Origin: Ruminococcus sp.
GTDB taxonomy: Bacteria; Bacillota; Clostridia; Oscillospirales; Ruminococcaceae
Direction: 5' to 3'
Assembly (NCBI GenBank): GCA_016290875.1
Contig: JAEEVL010000007.1
Coordinates: 58,209-122,208, forward strand
DNA length: 64,000 bases
Shown piece by piece: positions 43,940 through 52,391 of the stretch. Position 1 is the stretch's first letter. Every line of letters starts with the position of its first letter. Both the position numbers and the translations under genes were made by a program. The notes under the pieces are model-generated. The model was not told the origin of the DNA and ran no database searches. It worked only from the letters and a program-made list of their open reading frames with translations.

Positions 43940-45097
43940 ATGAAAAACAACGGGGATATTGTTCGCTTCTTTAAAGATAAAGAATACATAATGCTTGATA
44001 ATGATTTGGGCGGCGGATCATTCGGAAAAACCGTTTTACTGAAAGACCCTTTCATTGATGATGTGTTTGTTGCCAAAAAGTATGAACCAACATTTAGCGA
44101 TGAGGAAGAAAAGAAAAAGTTTTATAAGAACTTCCTTGAAGAAATAAAAATCATGTATAAACTTAATCATCATAATGTGGTTAGGATATATAATTACTAT
44201 GCTTATGAAGATATACATACAGGATTTATTATCATGGAATATATTGACGGCGAAAACATTGCAGAATGGTTTGAAAGCTGTTCAATGGGACTCACAACCG
44301 CTTCCTCAAATGACATCTTTATACAATTGATAGATGCATTTGATTATTTACAAAAACATGATGTTATTCACAGAGACATTAGAGAAGGTAATATTCTTAT
44401 TGATAAAGATGATAATGTAAAAGTTATAGACTTCGGTATTGGTAAAGTCATTCTCCCCGGTGATACAATTAAAGATAGTTTATATGCAGATATAAATAGA
44501 GCAAATTCAGATACATTGCCTGCTGAGTATTATAATGGAGTATACACGTCATTGACAGATATGTTCTATTTAGCTGAATTAATCAATCGTTTATTGAGTA
44601 TATACCCTTGTTCAGAATTTATGTATCAACATATTATTGATAAGATGATGGCGAAGCAGCCGGAAGAAAGATATAGCTCATTTAATGAGATTAAAAAAGA
44701 TATTGAACAAGGAGCGTTCAAATCATTATCTATAACAGATGACGAAAAACGTATATATAGAGATTTTGCAGATTCGCTTGATTACGTAATTGGTGTATAC
44801 GGAGAATCACCAACATTCATTTTTGATAGTAGTAGTATCATTTCTAAGCTTGAAACGGTACTAACCAACAATATGTTTGAAGATTTCATCAGCAACAATC
44901 TGGATGTCATACAAGTTTTTGTCAATTGCAAGTGTACGTATGACAATGAATATGGAATCTCTGTAGACAAAGTCCGTGCATTTGTTGAGTGGTTAAAACG
45001 TGTATCAACAACCAAGCGAAATATCATTATTTCTAATATAATCAATAAAATATCAAATAAAGAAATAGATGTATTTGCTATTGATCCGCCATTCTAA
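43940..45097 (+). CDS. Eukaryotic-type protein kinase, element cargo
   Basis: 385 residues. Complete kinase domain (about 15-265): glycine loop LGGGSFGK (23-30), ATP Lys46, alpha-C Glu in FLEEIKIMY, catalytic loop HRDIREGN (His144-Asn151) and DFG at 164-166. The usual Lys after HRD is Arg. The remaining 120 residues are helical and not recognised; no TM or PASTA domain, so it is cytosolic. Kinases occur in several bacterial defence systems, and this one sits back to back with a restriction system in a mobile element, but its target is unknown. Codon use is AT-rich. Confidence 0.85.
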   Translation: MKNNGDIVRFFKDKEYIMLDNDLGGGSFGKTVLLKDPFIDDVFVAKKYEPTFSDEEEKKKFYKNFLEEIKIMYKLNHHNVVRIYNYYAYEDIHTGFIIMEYIDGENIAEWFESCSMGLTTASSNDIFIQLIDAFDYLQKHDVIHRDIREGNILIDKDDNVKVIDFGIGKVILPGDTIKDSLYADINRANSDTLPAEYYNGVYTSLTDMFYLAELINRLLSIYPCSEFMYQHIIDKMMAKQPEERYSSFNEIKKDIEQGAFKSLSITDDEKRIYRDFADSLDYVIGVYGESPTFIFDSSSIISKLETVLTNNMFEDFISNNLDVIQVFVNCKCTYDNEYGISVDKVRAFVEWLKRVSTTKRNIIISNIINKISNKEIDVFAIDPPF

Positions 45098-45148
45098 TCC
45101 TCAACAAACCACGATGAAAATTGTTAATCATCGTCACAAAACGAGCAG

Positions 45149-45169
45149 GGTAACAAACACGTAACTAAC
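45149..45169. repeat. Two 10-bp direct repeats, probable integrase arm sites (right)
   Basis: GGTAACAAAC and CGTAACTAAC at an 11-bp period, 45 bp inside attR, matching the three repeats near attL. Confidence 0.65.
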
Positions 45170-45213
45170 AAAGCGGCATACAAATGGCGATATTACGGTG
45201 ATGCACTTTATCA

Positions 45214-45232
45214 AAGAGATAATTTTATCCCT
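45214..45232. repeat. attR of the rpsI element
   Basis: 19 bp identical to attL at 34400-34418. Confidence 0.88.
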
Positions 45233-45255
45233 ATTGGGAGTTATACGAAACATCG

Positions 45256-45284
45256 CCTCGCAGAGTTATTCTGCGAGGTTTTTT
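45256..45284 (+). terminator. Probable original rpsI terminator, displaced by the element
   Basis: CCTCGCAGA pairs with TCTGCGAGG around GTTAT and is followed by TTTTTTG. It lies 24 bases after attR, where the rpsI terminator would have been before insertion. Confidence 0.75.
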
Positions 45285-45465
45285 GTTTTTCTGAGACAAT
45301 TTGAAAAGTAAAAAAAATAGGCAGCCACCATATAGCACCAAGAAAACAAAAGCAAAATGCGAGTATTACTTAATTGCTATAAGTATAATAATATGAAACA
45401 AAGAAGGCAGGCTAATGGGCATGGTTCTTAACGAAGAAAGGAAAATATCAAACTGAATAGGATAA

Positions 45466-45505
45466 AAGCTGATACTTACAATAACGTAGGTATCAGCTTG
45501 TTTTT
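45466..45505 (+). terminator. Hairpin terminator ahead of the pseudogene
   Basis: AAGCTGATAC pairs with GTATCAGCTT (14-base loop), followed by GTTTTTA. In the stretch 45285-45465 I see only a 13-codon reading frame (45414-45455, MGMVLNEERKISN) and no larger gene. Confidence 0.6.
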
Positions 45506-45578
45506 AAATAAATCCGGTGATTTATTTATCTGAATATGGTAAAATGTATTTAATGAATCGATCATTGGAGGTAACAAC

Positions 45579-46455
45579 ATGACCGATAAGGAACAGATAA
45601 AGGCTGCCAAGGAATTTGTCACACGCTGGGAAGGCAAAGGCAATGAGAAACAGGAAACTGCACTTTTCTGGATAGATTTACTACAGAACGTACTGGGAGT
45701 TGAGAATCCCACTTCAATTATACAGTTTGAAAAGCCCGTTGTGATAGAGAAAAACACCAAGTTCATAGACGGCTTTATCCCCTCTACAAAGGTGCTGATA
45801 GAGCAAAAGAGCATTGAAAAGAAGCTCGGCAAGACCGCTGTGCAGTCCGATGGTGAGAAACTCACTCCCTATGGACAGGCTTTCCGATACAATAACTATC
45901 TCCCCTATGAGGATCGTGCAAGGTGGATAATCGTCTCGAACTTCGAGCGTATCCTCATTTATAACATGAATAAGCCAAACGGTGAGCCTGACGAGATACT
46001 GCTGAAAGACCTGCCAAAACAGTTCTAACATTCCAGTTTCTCGTTGAACAGAAGTCGGAAATACTGAAAAAGAGGAACAGATATCCATCGATGCAGATGA
46101 ACTTGTTGGAAAGCTGTAAATGCTCTCATAAAGCAGTACAAGAATCCCGATAGTCCCCGAAACACTGAAAAGTCTCAATATGCTCTGCTTAAGGCTTGTT
46201 TTTTGCCTGTATGCTGAGGATCCTCATATTTTCCTGAAGCATGAGATGTTCAATCAGTACCTCAAACAGTTTTCTGTTAAGGAAGTCCACAGAAAGCTCC
46301 CTGAACTGTTCAAGGTATTGGATATAACAAAGAAGCAGCGTGACGAGTACGATTCGTATATGGACGATGAGCTTGCAGCATTCCCATACGTTAACGGTGG
46401 AATCTTCACTGATAAAAAGATAGCAATCCCGTCATTTAAAGACTGCTGTCGCTGA
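45579..46455 (+). pseudogene. Decayed restriction-methyltransferase gene (MmeI/YeeA-like), N-terminal part only
   Basis: The first 149 codons (45579-46028) read like the N terminus of a large fused type II restriction enzyme-methylase: KEFVTRWEGKGNEKQE, FIPSTKVLIEQKS and YGQAFRYNNYLPY. After the stop at 46028 homologous fragments go on in other frames: EEQISIDADELVGKL near 46075, then RLVFCLYAEDPHIFLKHEMF in the frame of 46180-46455. So at least two frameshifts, and the methylase and specificity parts are gone. It lies just outside the rpsI element. GGAGG precedes the ATG. Confidence 0.8.
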
Positions 46456-46552
46456 CAGTATGAAGTGAGGCAAAAAGAGAAAGGCTGTGTAACCGCCAAG
46501 GTTATGCAGCCTTATTTTCAGATTATAAAAACTTCTTTATGAGTATCCGCCT

Positions 46553-46589
46553 TTGAGGGAGAACCCTTTTTCAAAAGGGTTTCCCTCAA
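46553..46589. repeat. Long near-perfect palindrome between pseudogene and pilus operon
   Basis: TTGAGGGA-G-AACCCTTTT and AAAAGGGTT-TCCCTCAA form a 17-bp stem with one bulged base and a two-base loop. No U-run follows on either strand, so it looks more like a repetitive intergenic palindrome. Another hairpin (AAGGCTG.../...CAGCCTT, about 46480-46513) lies in the same gap. Confidence 0.55.
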
Positions 46590-46644
46590 TAGATACACGT
46601 AAAACTTTTATATCGGCACCACATTCGATCCGGTGCGTTTTTAT

Positions 46645-47979
46645 TTAAGACATTTCCGAGCCTGTATCATCTGCGAAGAACGATATTTGGACACCGTCCT
46701 CCATAGCGAAAACGTAAATTTCTGTCCCCTTGCCGACCGGAGCATTATCCCATACAGCATAGCTGCCCTCGCTATCGGAAGGAGTACCATATATCTCGGT
46801 AAGCTTATTCACCCAGAAATGATAATTGCTGCTCTTATCGTCAAAGTAATTTATGCCGACAAGTCCACGGCTCGTGAAGCAAAGCACTATATCGCAGAAT
46901 TTTCCGCAATATTTCACGCTGCCGTACTCCATTATTATCTGCCACGGCTGACCCTTTTCCTCTGTGCGGTACTCGTAACGCTTTATATAGCCTGACATTT
47001 TCTTTCTTTCCACTGACGGATTACTATAGAATTCAAGACCGTTGAGTTTAAAGTCCTTAGTCCTGTCAACATATGGTACAGTTGTAGTAACAGCTGTTGA
47101 GGTTACCGAGGTATTGGCTGCGGTAACGGTATTTGAAGCCGCTGTTGTAGAGACTGGAGTACGTGATTTAGAAGTAGTGGCAGTAATTTTACGGTCGTTA
47201 CTCTTTCCGGGTTTTGTTACGACCCTCGTAACAGCTACGGCATTATCAATCAGTTTATTATTTTCATCTGTCTCCGGAGTTTCTTCATCATCATCCGGCA
47301 GAACATCTTGCTCAGCAGGTACATATTGGGTTTCATACTGAGGAATATTAGCTTCGGTCTGCACCGTATTTTCAGGAGCTTCTGTCGGAGCTTCTTTTTT
47401 TGTAGGCTCGATAAAAGTCTCGCCGTCGGATATGACCGGCACTACAGGCGACCTTACTTCCGGCGAAGGAACATAGTCCCTCGGACGCTCATAGGAATTA
47501 TCCGGAGTTGCGGCTGTAGTGTAAAACGACACCTGTATGCCCTCTTCAAGATTGAAAAGATAAACGACCGTATCTCTGCCGAGAGGATCATCATACCATA
47601 CTGCTATACCGCCGCCCTCCTCTGTCGGGGAGCTGTAAATATCCTCCAGCTTATTTCTCCACTCCATATAGTTTCTGCCGTGATCGAGGTCGTGGTAATT
47701 CAGACCTATAAGTCCGTCACTAACAAAGCAAAGTGAAAGATCACAGTTTATATCGAGAAGGTCGACACCGGAATAGTCCAGCATCAGCTGATCGGCATCG
47801 TAGATGTTGACACTTCGTTCCTTTACGAGCTTTTTGTCGCTGAGCTTTTCACGGACTTCATCCGACTTATCATACCAGCCAAGTCCCATAAGAGGCGAAG
47901 ATGCTTTTTCTGACTTCTTAGCACAGCCTGCACTGACTGCAAGCATTGCTGCTGTACATAAACATATCAGTTTTTTCAT
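46645..47979 (-). CDS. Lipoprotein with two homologous domains, last gene of the pilus operon
   Basis: 444 residues with a lipoprotein signal (MKKLICLCTAAMLAVSAGC). Two related domains of about 130 residues flank a Thr/Pro/Glu-rich linker (about 165-305). Both contain matching pieces: LCFVSDGLIGLNYHDLD and LCFTSRGLVGINYFDD, KLEDIYSSPTEEGG and KLTEIYGTPSDSEG, VVYLFNLEEGIQVSFY and EIYVFAMEDGVQISFF. The family is not recognised. It starts one base after the sortase stop codon, so it belongs to the pilus transcript and may assist assembly or envelope contact. Confidence 0.75.
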   Translation of the reverse strand: MKKLICLCTAAMLAVSAGCAKKSEKASSPLMGLGWYDKSDEVREKLSDKKLVKERSVNIYDADQLMLDYSGVDLLDINCDLSLCFVSDGLIGLNYHDLDHGRNYMEWRNKLEDIYSSPTEEGGGIAVWYDDPLGRDTVVYLFNLEEGIQVSFYTTAATPDNSYERPRDYVPSPEVRSPVVPVISDGETFIEPTKKEAPTEAPENTVQTEANIPQYETQYVPAEQDVLPDDDEETPETDENNKLIDNAVAVTRVVTKPGKSNDRKITATTSKSRTPVSTTAASNTVTAANTSVTSTAVTTTVPYVDRTKDFKLNGLEFYSNPSVERKKMSGYIKRYEYRTEEKGQPWQIIMEYGSVKYCGKFCDIVLCFTSRGLVGINYFDDKSSNYHFWVNKLTEIYGTPSDSEGSYAVWDNAPVGKGTEIYVFAMEDGVQISFFADDTGSEMS

Positions 47980-47980
47980 C

Positions 47981-48634
47981 TCAATCCTCCTTTTCCTTTA
48001 TCCTTTCGAGTCTGACTGTCACTCTGCTCTGTCCGCTGAGTGTACAGGTAAACAGCGTCATATCCCATTCACCGTCCTGACGGCGGAGCATCTGTTCAAC
48101 GTTATAGCCGTCTATTTCCTCTGAGTATATGACTTCATAGCGGTGAACAGTTCCGGAGCAGTCGATAAAATCAACTTCGTCGCCCTGAACGAGGTCACGG
48201 ATATTACCGAAATGGCTGCTGTAGTTATGTGCTGCTATGACTATATCATCATCCTGCACCGAGCCGCTGTAACGGCAGGGTGAGTATTTAAGTCCCTCAT
48301 AGCTCCAGCCGTCCATAACAGGAAGTTCGGTACCCAGTTTAGGAATCATGATATATCCGCAGTAATATCTGTCGTCAATGCTTATCGTCTTGACTTCATC
48401 AGTTTCATTGCTATATTGCTCAAAGAGGTCTTGCTCGCTGTCTGGCGGAGTTAAGTCTGACTCCTGAGTGTACTCATGAGTCTCTGGTATCTCGTCTTTA
48501 AGCTGGACGAGAATATCCTCCGCACGTTTTCCGGCTCTGCGGGAATCCCACACGTTATACAAGCAAAGGAACAATGCCGATAATATCAGCATTGTTCCAG
48601 CAATTACAAATAATTTCCATATTTTATTTTTCAT
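47981..48634 (-). CDS. Sortase (housekeeping-like, not class C)
   Basis: 217 residues: N-terminal membrane anchor (about 8-27), then the sortase barrel with GYIMIPKLGTELPVMDG, catalytic His in VIAAHNYSSHFGN, Cys in TLFTCTLSG and Arg in SRVTVRLERI. It lacks the C-terminal membrane helix and the lid of pilin-polymerizing class C enzymes, so it probably attaches the finished pilus to the cell wall. Its start overlaps the preceding pilin stop by four bases (ATGA). Confidence 0.88.
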   Translation of the reverse strand: MKNKIWKLFVIAGTMLILSALFLCLYNVWDSRRAGKRAEDILVQLKDEIPETHEYTQESDLTPPDSEQDLFEQYSNETDEVKTISIDDRYYCGYIMIPKLGTELPVMDGWSYEGLKYSPCRYSGSVQDDDIVIAAHNYSSHFGNIRDLVQGDEVDFIDCSGTVHRYEVIYSEEIDGYNVEQMLRRQDGEWDMTLFTCTLSGQSRVTVRLERIKEKED

Positions 48635-49581
48635 TCTTCATCCTTTTTAGGTCTGAGGAAGGCACCTATACCTATCATGACCACTCCGCCGCCGACCATT
48701 GGTATCACAGGCCACCATAGCTGTCCGGTCTGAGGAATCTTCTCTTTGGAAACAGTTGTTGTGACAGGTGGAGTTGTTGATTTCTTGTAAGTATTCTCAA
48801 TAATGAACTGTGTTTCATTATGGTCGATAGCTACAGTATATTCAGACGGGATATTGCGTTCAACGACGCTCCAGTTTTTCTTGTCTTTTTCTGAGAGCCA
48901 TGAGTACTGCCAGTTATTCTCGCTGTTAAGCTTTATGGTATCATACAGACTGCCGTCGCAATAAATTTCAACATCTATCTCAACAGGTCTGTCAGCGAGA
49001 GCGGACTCATCGCCCTTCCATACCTTCTTGACTGCATATTTATTGTAAAAATCATTAGTTGAACGCATTATGAACTTAGGATAAGCGTCGTAACTAAGCT
49101 CGGCATTTTCCTCAGCAATGTTAATAAGGAATGTTGAAGGAACGTAAATTACTTCACCGCTGATAAGATTTGTTCCGGCAGCAAGGTAAACGCCCGTTTC
49201 GAGGTCATTGAACTTTAACTCACCTTTGCTGTCAGTCTTTCCGTTTTTCAGTATCGGGATATTATCAGCGACCGCATAGCTTTCAAGAGTTTTTGCAGCC
49301 TTCATATTCTCGTCAGCAGTCAATTCACCGAGGCTCACGGAATACTTTGCAAAGTCTCCCTCAAGCACAAGTTCCTTGCCCTGCATCTTTCCCACTCTGT
49401 ATATACGCCATTCCATACCCACAAGAATTGTATCATCCCTACGGCATATCAGATTCAGGCTCGGAGCTTCTTCAGCAAAAGCACAGTTCCATGATAAAAC
49501 AGCCGTAAGCATAAGCATTATCGAGCCTATTGCAGCTATCACTGAAAATATTCGCTTTTTAGCAGCCTTCATATCACTCAC
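48631..49581 (-). CDS. Minor pilin with IPQTG sorting signal (probable pilus base)
   Basis: 316 residues: signal peptide (about 1-37), Cna_B/SpaA-like domains (DTILVGMEWRIYRVGKMQGK; YAVKKVWKGDESALADRPVE), then IPQTG, a hydrophobic helix (PMVGGGVVMIGIGAFL) and a basic-acidic tail. The size and position between the two sortases suggest the base subunit. It overlaps the end of the class C sortase gene by eight bases. Confidence 0.87.
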   Translation of the reverse strand: MSDMKAAKKRIFSVIAAIGSIMLMLTAVLSWNCAFAEEAPSLNLICRRDDTILVGMEWRIYRVGKMQGKELVLEGDFAKYSVSLGELTADENMKAAKTLESYAVADNIPILKNGKTDSKGELKFNDLETGVYLAAGTNLISGEVIYVPSTFLINIAEENAELSYDAYPKFIMRSTNDFYNKYAVKKVWKGDESALADRPVEIDVEIYCDGSLYDTIKLNSENNWQYSWLSEKDKKNWSVVERNIPSEYTVAIDHNETQFIIENTYKKSTTPPVTTTVSKEKIPQTGQLWWPVIPMVGGGVVMIGIGAFLRPKKDEE

Positions 49582-50458
49582 CGTCCTTTGGCAATTTTAT
49601 TTTTTCTATTATATATTTGTCTATATACATATCTTTTTTTCGTTTTCCTGTTATGATCCAATAGATAACAAGTACAGCTATAAGCGGTACTAATATTAAT
49701 GGCATTATTGTCATTCTGTCGACCTGTAATGCGTCAGCAGGCACTTTAACCCTGCGGCCCTGATCGAAATTGTCGATCCTGTGAGCTCTTATGAGAAGTC
49801 TGTGAGTATTTACTCCATATGGGGTACAGGTCATAAGAGTCATGTAATCTTCCTGAGGTATGATCGCAAGCTCCTCAGTCTGATCGGGAAGTATCTTGAT
49901 TATCTTCTCGACCTCATAGGTCAGCACCTCGTTGAGTACATTAACCGTGAAAATATCGCCCTCGACCATATCATCAAGGTCTGAAAAGAGCTTTGCAGAG
50001 GGAAGTCCACGGTGACCGGATATTACCGAATGTGTTGATGCTCCGCCAACAGGGAATGAAGAACCCTTTATATGTCCGGCAGCTATCTGCAATACACCTT
50101 CGTCCGTACCGTGATATATCGGAAGCTCTACACGTATGCATGGAATAGTTATATATCCCATGATGCCGGTGCCTGATATATCGAGTATGTCATCATAGCC
50201 CTCTATCTGGTCGTAATTTCTGAACGGAGCACTAAGCATTGCGAGTTTACGGTTATATTCCCTTGCTTCGGCAATTCTGGCATCTATCTCTTTTTCGTCG
50301 AGCTGAGCCACAGTCTCCTTATATTCAACTATTGCTTTCATTTGTATCCGCTGATTCCACCAGTTACTAACTGTCGGATAAAGCATCACGGAGAGGCCTG
50401 CAAGGAAAATGAAAATCAGAATAACTGTAATAAGTGTTTCACGCTTTTTCTTCATCAT
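49574..50458 (-). CDS. Class C (pilin-polymerizing) sortase
   Basis: 294 residues with an N-terminal TM segment (about 10-28), a lid-like region, GYITIPCIRVELPIYHGTDE, catalytic His in VISGHRGLPSAKLFSDLD, Cys in TLMTCTPYGVNTHRLLIRA (with the Arg), and a second TM helix at the C terminus (MPLILVPLIAVLVIYWII) typical of class C. It links pilin subunits by isopeptide bonds. AAGGAGAAG precedes the ATG. It follows the backbone pilin after 90 bases with two hairpins. Confidence 0.93.
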   Translation of the reverse strand: MMKKKRETLITVILIFIFLAGLSVMLYPTVSNWWNQRIQMKAIVEYKETVAQLDEKEIDARIAEAREYNRKLAMLSAPFRNYDQIEGYDDILDISGTGIMGYITIPCIRVELPIYHGTDEGVLQIAAGHIKGSSFPVGGASTHSVISGHRGLPSAKLFSDLDDMVEGDIFTVNVLNEVLTYEVEKIIKILPDQTEELAIIPQEDYMTLMTCTPYGVNTHRLLIRAHRIDNFDQGRRVKVPADALQVDRMTIMPLILVPLIAVLVIYWIITGKRKKDMYIDKYIIEKIKLPKDGE

Positions 50459-50485
50459 CTTCTCCTTGTTAGTCTCTCCCTGATG

Positions 50486-50505
50486 GCCTCCGCAGATGCG
50501 GAGGC
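50486..50505 (-). other. Intercistronic hairpin after the backbone pilin gene
   Basis: GCCTCCGC-ATCT-GCGGAGGC on the minus strand, with a smaller CGGAC/GTCCG hairpin just upstream in the transcript. No U-run. It could lower sortase expression relative to pilin or protect the pilin mRNA end. Confidence 0.55.
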
Positions 50506-50548
50506 GTTTCAGGTCATCTTTCGGACTTATGTCCGTTATTTATTAAGA

Positions 50549-52363
50549 TCAGTCAGCGTTTTCGTCCTTAGATCTCTTTCTGGAAACGAGGTAGATACCT
50601 GCGAGACCAGCTGCACAGCCGCCGCCGAGTACGAACAGTGTAGTACCCATGCCACCGGTTGTCGGGAGTGATGTTCCCTTATTGTTCTCAACATCGATCT
50701 TTGCAATACCAAAATTAGTATCTTCTACAGATTCATTGTTTAACACAAGATCAGTAAGAGCATCTACAGGATCTCCGCTCCAAGCCTGATCGTTAGCTGT
50801 CTCTGCACTAAGCTCTAATTCTACGTCAGGATCAGCAGGGAGCTTATATCCCTCAGGAGCCTTAGTCTCTGTGAGGGTGTATGTTCCGTCATCAAGACCG
50901 ATAAACTTGAATACACCGTCTGCACCAGACTTAACAGTTGTTGTAACGCCGGATGTAAGTGACTGGTCAGCAACTGTATATGTACCGTCATTGTTATCAA
51001 TGAACTTTATCTTAGTTGTGCCGCTCTTGAGCTCGAATTCAGCATCTTTAAGTTTATCCTTAGTTGTGCCGTCGATCTTGGTAACATCGATCTCGTATGT
51101 GAATACGATTACCTTATCCTCAGGAGTCTTGTCTGTCTGCTCCTCATCATCAGTCTCATCCTCTGGTGTACCCTTGTCATCCTTTGGAACATCCTCTTCA
51201 TCATCTGATGTATCAGGATTATACTCGAAGTTCGGATTGTTGGAGTATGTAAGGTCGACCTTATTCTCCTGACCTGGAAGACCTATAGCAGCTGTATCAT
51301 TAAGTGTAGCTGTGTACTCTACAGTTACGATAGTATTTGCGTCAACACCTGCATAAGCCTTTATATCCTCAAATGTTACTAAGAGCTGATTCTTTGAAGC
51401 ATCCCACTTAACACGGCAGTTTGTTCCGGTATCGCCGTCTACTGTATAATTACCGTCAATAGGATTGCTTGCTGTAAGAGTTGTGCTGCCAACCTTGATA
51501 GTTACTTCCTCAGGCTGATCGAACTCTGTACCGAGAGTATCAGTAAACTTGTAGTAGTAAGCATCATAATCATTAAGTGTGCTTGGCATAGAGCCGCAAA
51601 CTCTGAATGGTACAGCATCACCGATGTTATAGTCAGCTACATCGTTCCATTTTCCACCGTTAATTGAAGCTGCCTCAAGAGCTGACGGTGTACCGTCAAA
51701 GCCAGCAGGAGTCTTAACATTCTCAAGAACCTTCTTGATTACTGAAGGATAGGACTTCTTAGTAGCTACTGAAAGACCAGTTGCAGCCTTATCAGATGAA
51801 GATACCTGAAGTATGAATCTTGAAACCGCATCATTTGAATCATCGGAGGCTGTATATGCATCCTTGATGAGATAATAACCCTCAGCAAGATCTGTACCTG
51901 CTTCCTGGATAGCTGTTCCGCCGGATGTTATTGCCTTAGCAACAATGTCTGCGAGTGCCTGAGCATCTGCTGAGTCATCTGCGATTCCGTCAAGTGCCTT
52001 AGCAGCAGCTGCTGCTTTCTGAGCATCTGTTGCAGTAGCAGGAAGAGCAGCGATATACTCACCTACAGTCTTTGAACCTGCTTCGCTCTTCTTGAATGCG
52101 AGGAAAGCAGCATCTGTTTTCAGAGCTGTTGCATCTGAACCCCAACCGGTTATATTGAACTCTGGGTTTTCCGGATCGGTATTGTCATATTCACCTGTGA
52201 AGATCTGATATGCTGTGTAAGTGTGTGTTGCATTATCAGAAGAAGTATTCATCTTAACGTTTACAGTAACAGGATCTGCTGCGAATGAAGCTACTGGAGC
52301 CATTGTGCAAGCTGTAAGTGCAAGGGCAGCTGCCATTGCTAAAAATTTTCTTGTATTTTTCAT
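50549..52363 (-). CDS. Major (backbone) pilin, LPTTG-anchored
   Basis: 604 residues: signal peptide (1 to about 29), N-terminal domain, SpaA-like fimbrial isopeptide domains (about 215-400, with the Lys-rich SYPSVIKKVLENV in the usual pilin-motif region), a Cna_B domain with the E-box YTLTETKAPEGYKL (about 495-520), then LPTTG, a membrane helix and a short charged tail. Size, domain order and place before the class C sortase identify the shaft subunit. An acidic Asp/Glu stretch (about 388-415) lies between domains. Confidence 0.92.
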   Translation of the reverse strand: MKNTRKFLAMAAALALTACTMAPVASFAADPVTVNVKMNTSSDNATHTYTAYQIFTGEYDNTDPENPEFNITGWGSDATALKTDAAFLAFKKSEAGSKTVGEYIAALPATATDAQKAAAAAKALDGIADDSADAQALADIVAKAITSGGTAIQEAGTDLAEGYYLIKDAYTASDDSNDAVSRFILQVSSSDKAATGLSVATKKSYPSVIKKVLENVKTPAGFDGTPSALEAASINGGKWNDVADYNIGDAVPFRVCGSMPSTLNDYDAYYYKFTDTLGTEFDQPEEVTIKVGSTTLTASNPIDGNYTVDGDTGTNCRVKWDASKNQLLVTFEDIKAYAGVDANTIVTVEYTATLNDTAAIGLPGQENKVDLTYSNNPNFEYNPDTSDDEEDVPKDDKGTPEDETDDEEQTDKTPEDKVIVFTYEIDVTKIDGTTKDKLKDAEFELKSGTTKIKFIDNNDGTYTVADQSLTSGVTTTVKSGADGVFKFIGLDDGTYTLTETKAPEGYKLPADPDVELELSAETANDQAWSGDPVDALTDLVLNNESVEDTNFGIAKIDVENNKGTSLPTTGGMGTTLFVLGGGCAAGLAGIYLVSRKRSKDENAD

Positions 52364-52391
52364 AATTAATTCTCCTTATCCATCTTTATTT

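Larger units (their letters stand above)
34400..45232. mobile_element. Integrative element (about 10.8 kb) inserted at the 3' end of rpsI
   Basis: The element is bounded by a 19-bp direct repeat (AAGAGATAATTTTATCCCT at 34400-34418 and 45214-45232); the left copy includes the rpsI stop codon. Inside are a tyrosine integrase, XRE repressor, excisionase-like protein, P4/D5-type primase-helicase, oriT-like inverted repeat, MobC-like protein, a BcgI-like restriction-modification pair, a protein kinase and a cyclase-like protein. The AT-richer codon use of the cyclase-like and kinase genes differs from that of the chromosomal genes. No relaxase or conjugation genes are present, so transfer would depend on a helper. 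Confidence 0.9.

Noticed and set aside
45414..45455. 13-codon reading frame between attR and the pseudogene
   Set aside because: Weak ribosome site and no known peptide family; kept only as a note in the neighbouring terminator entry.
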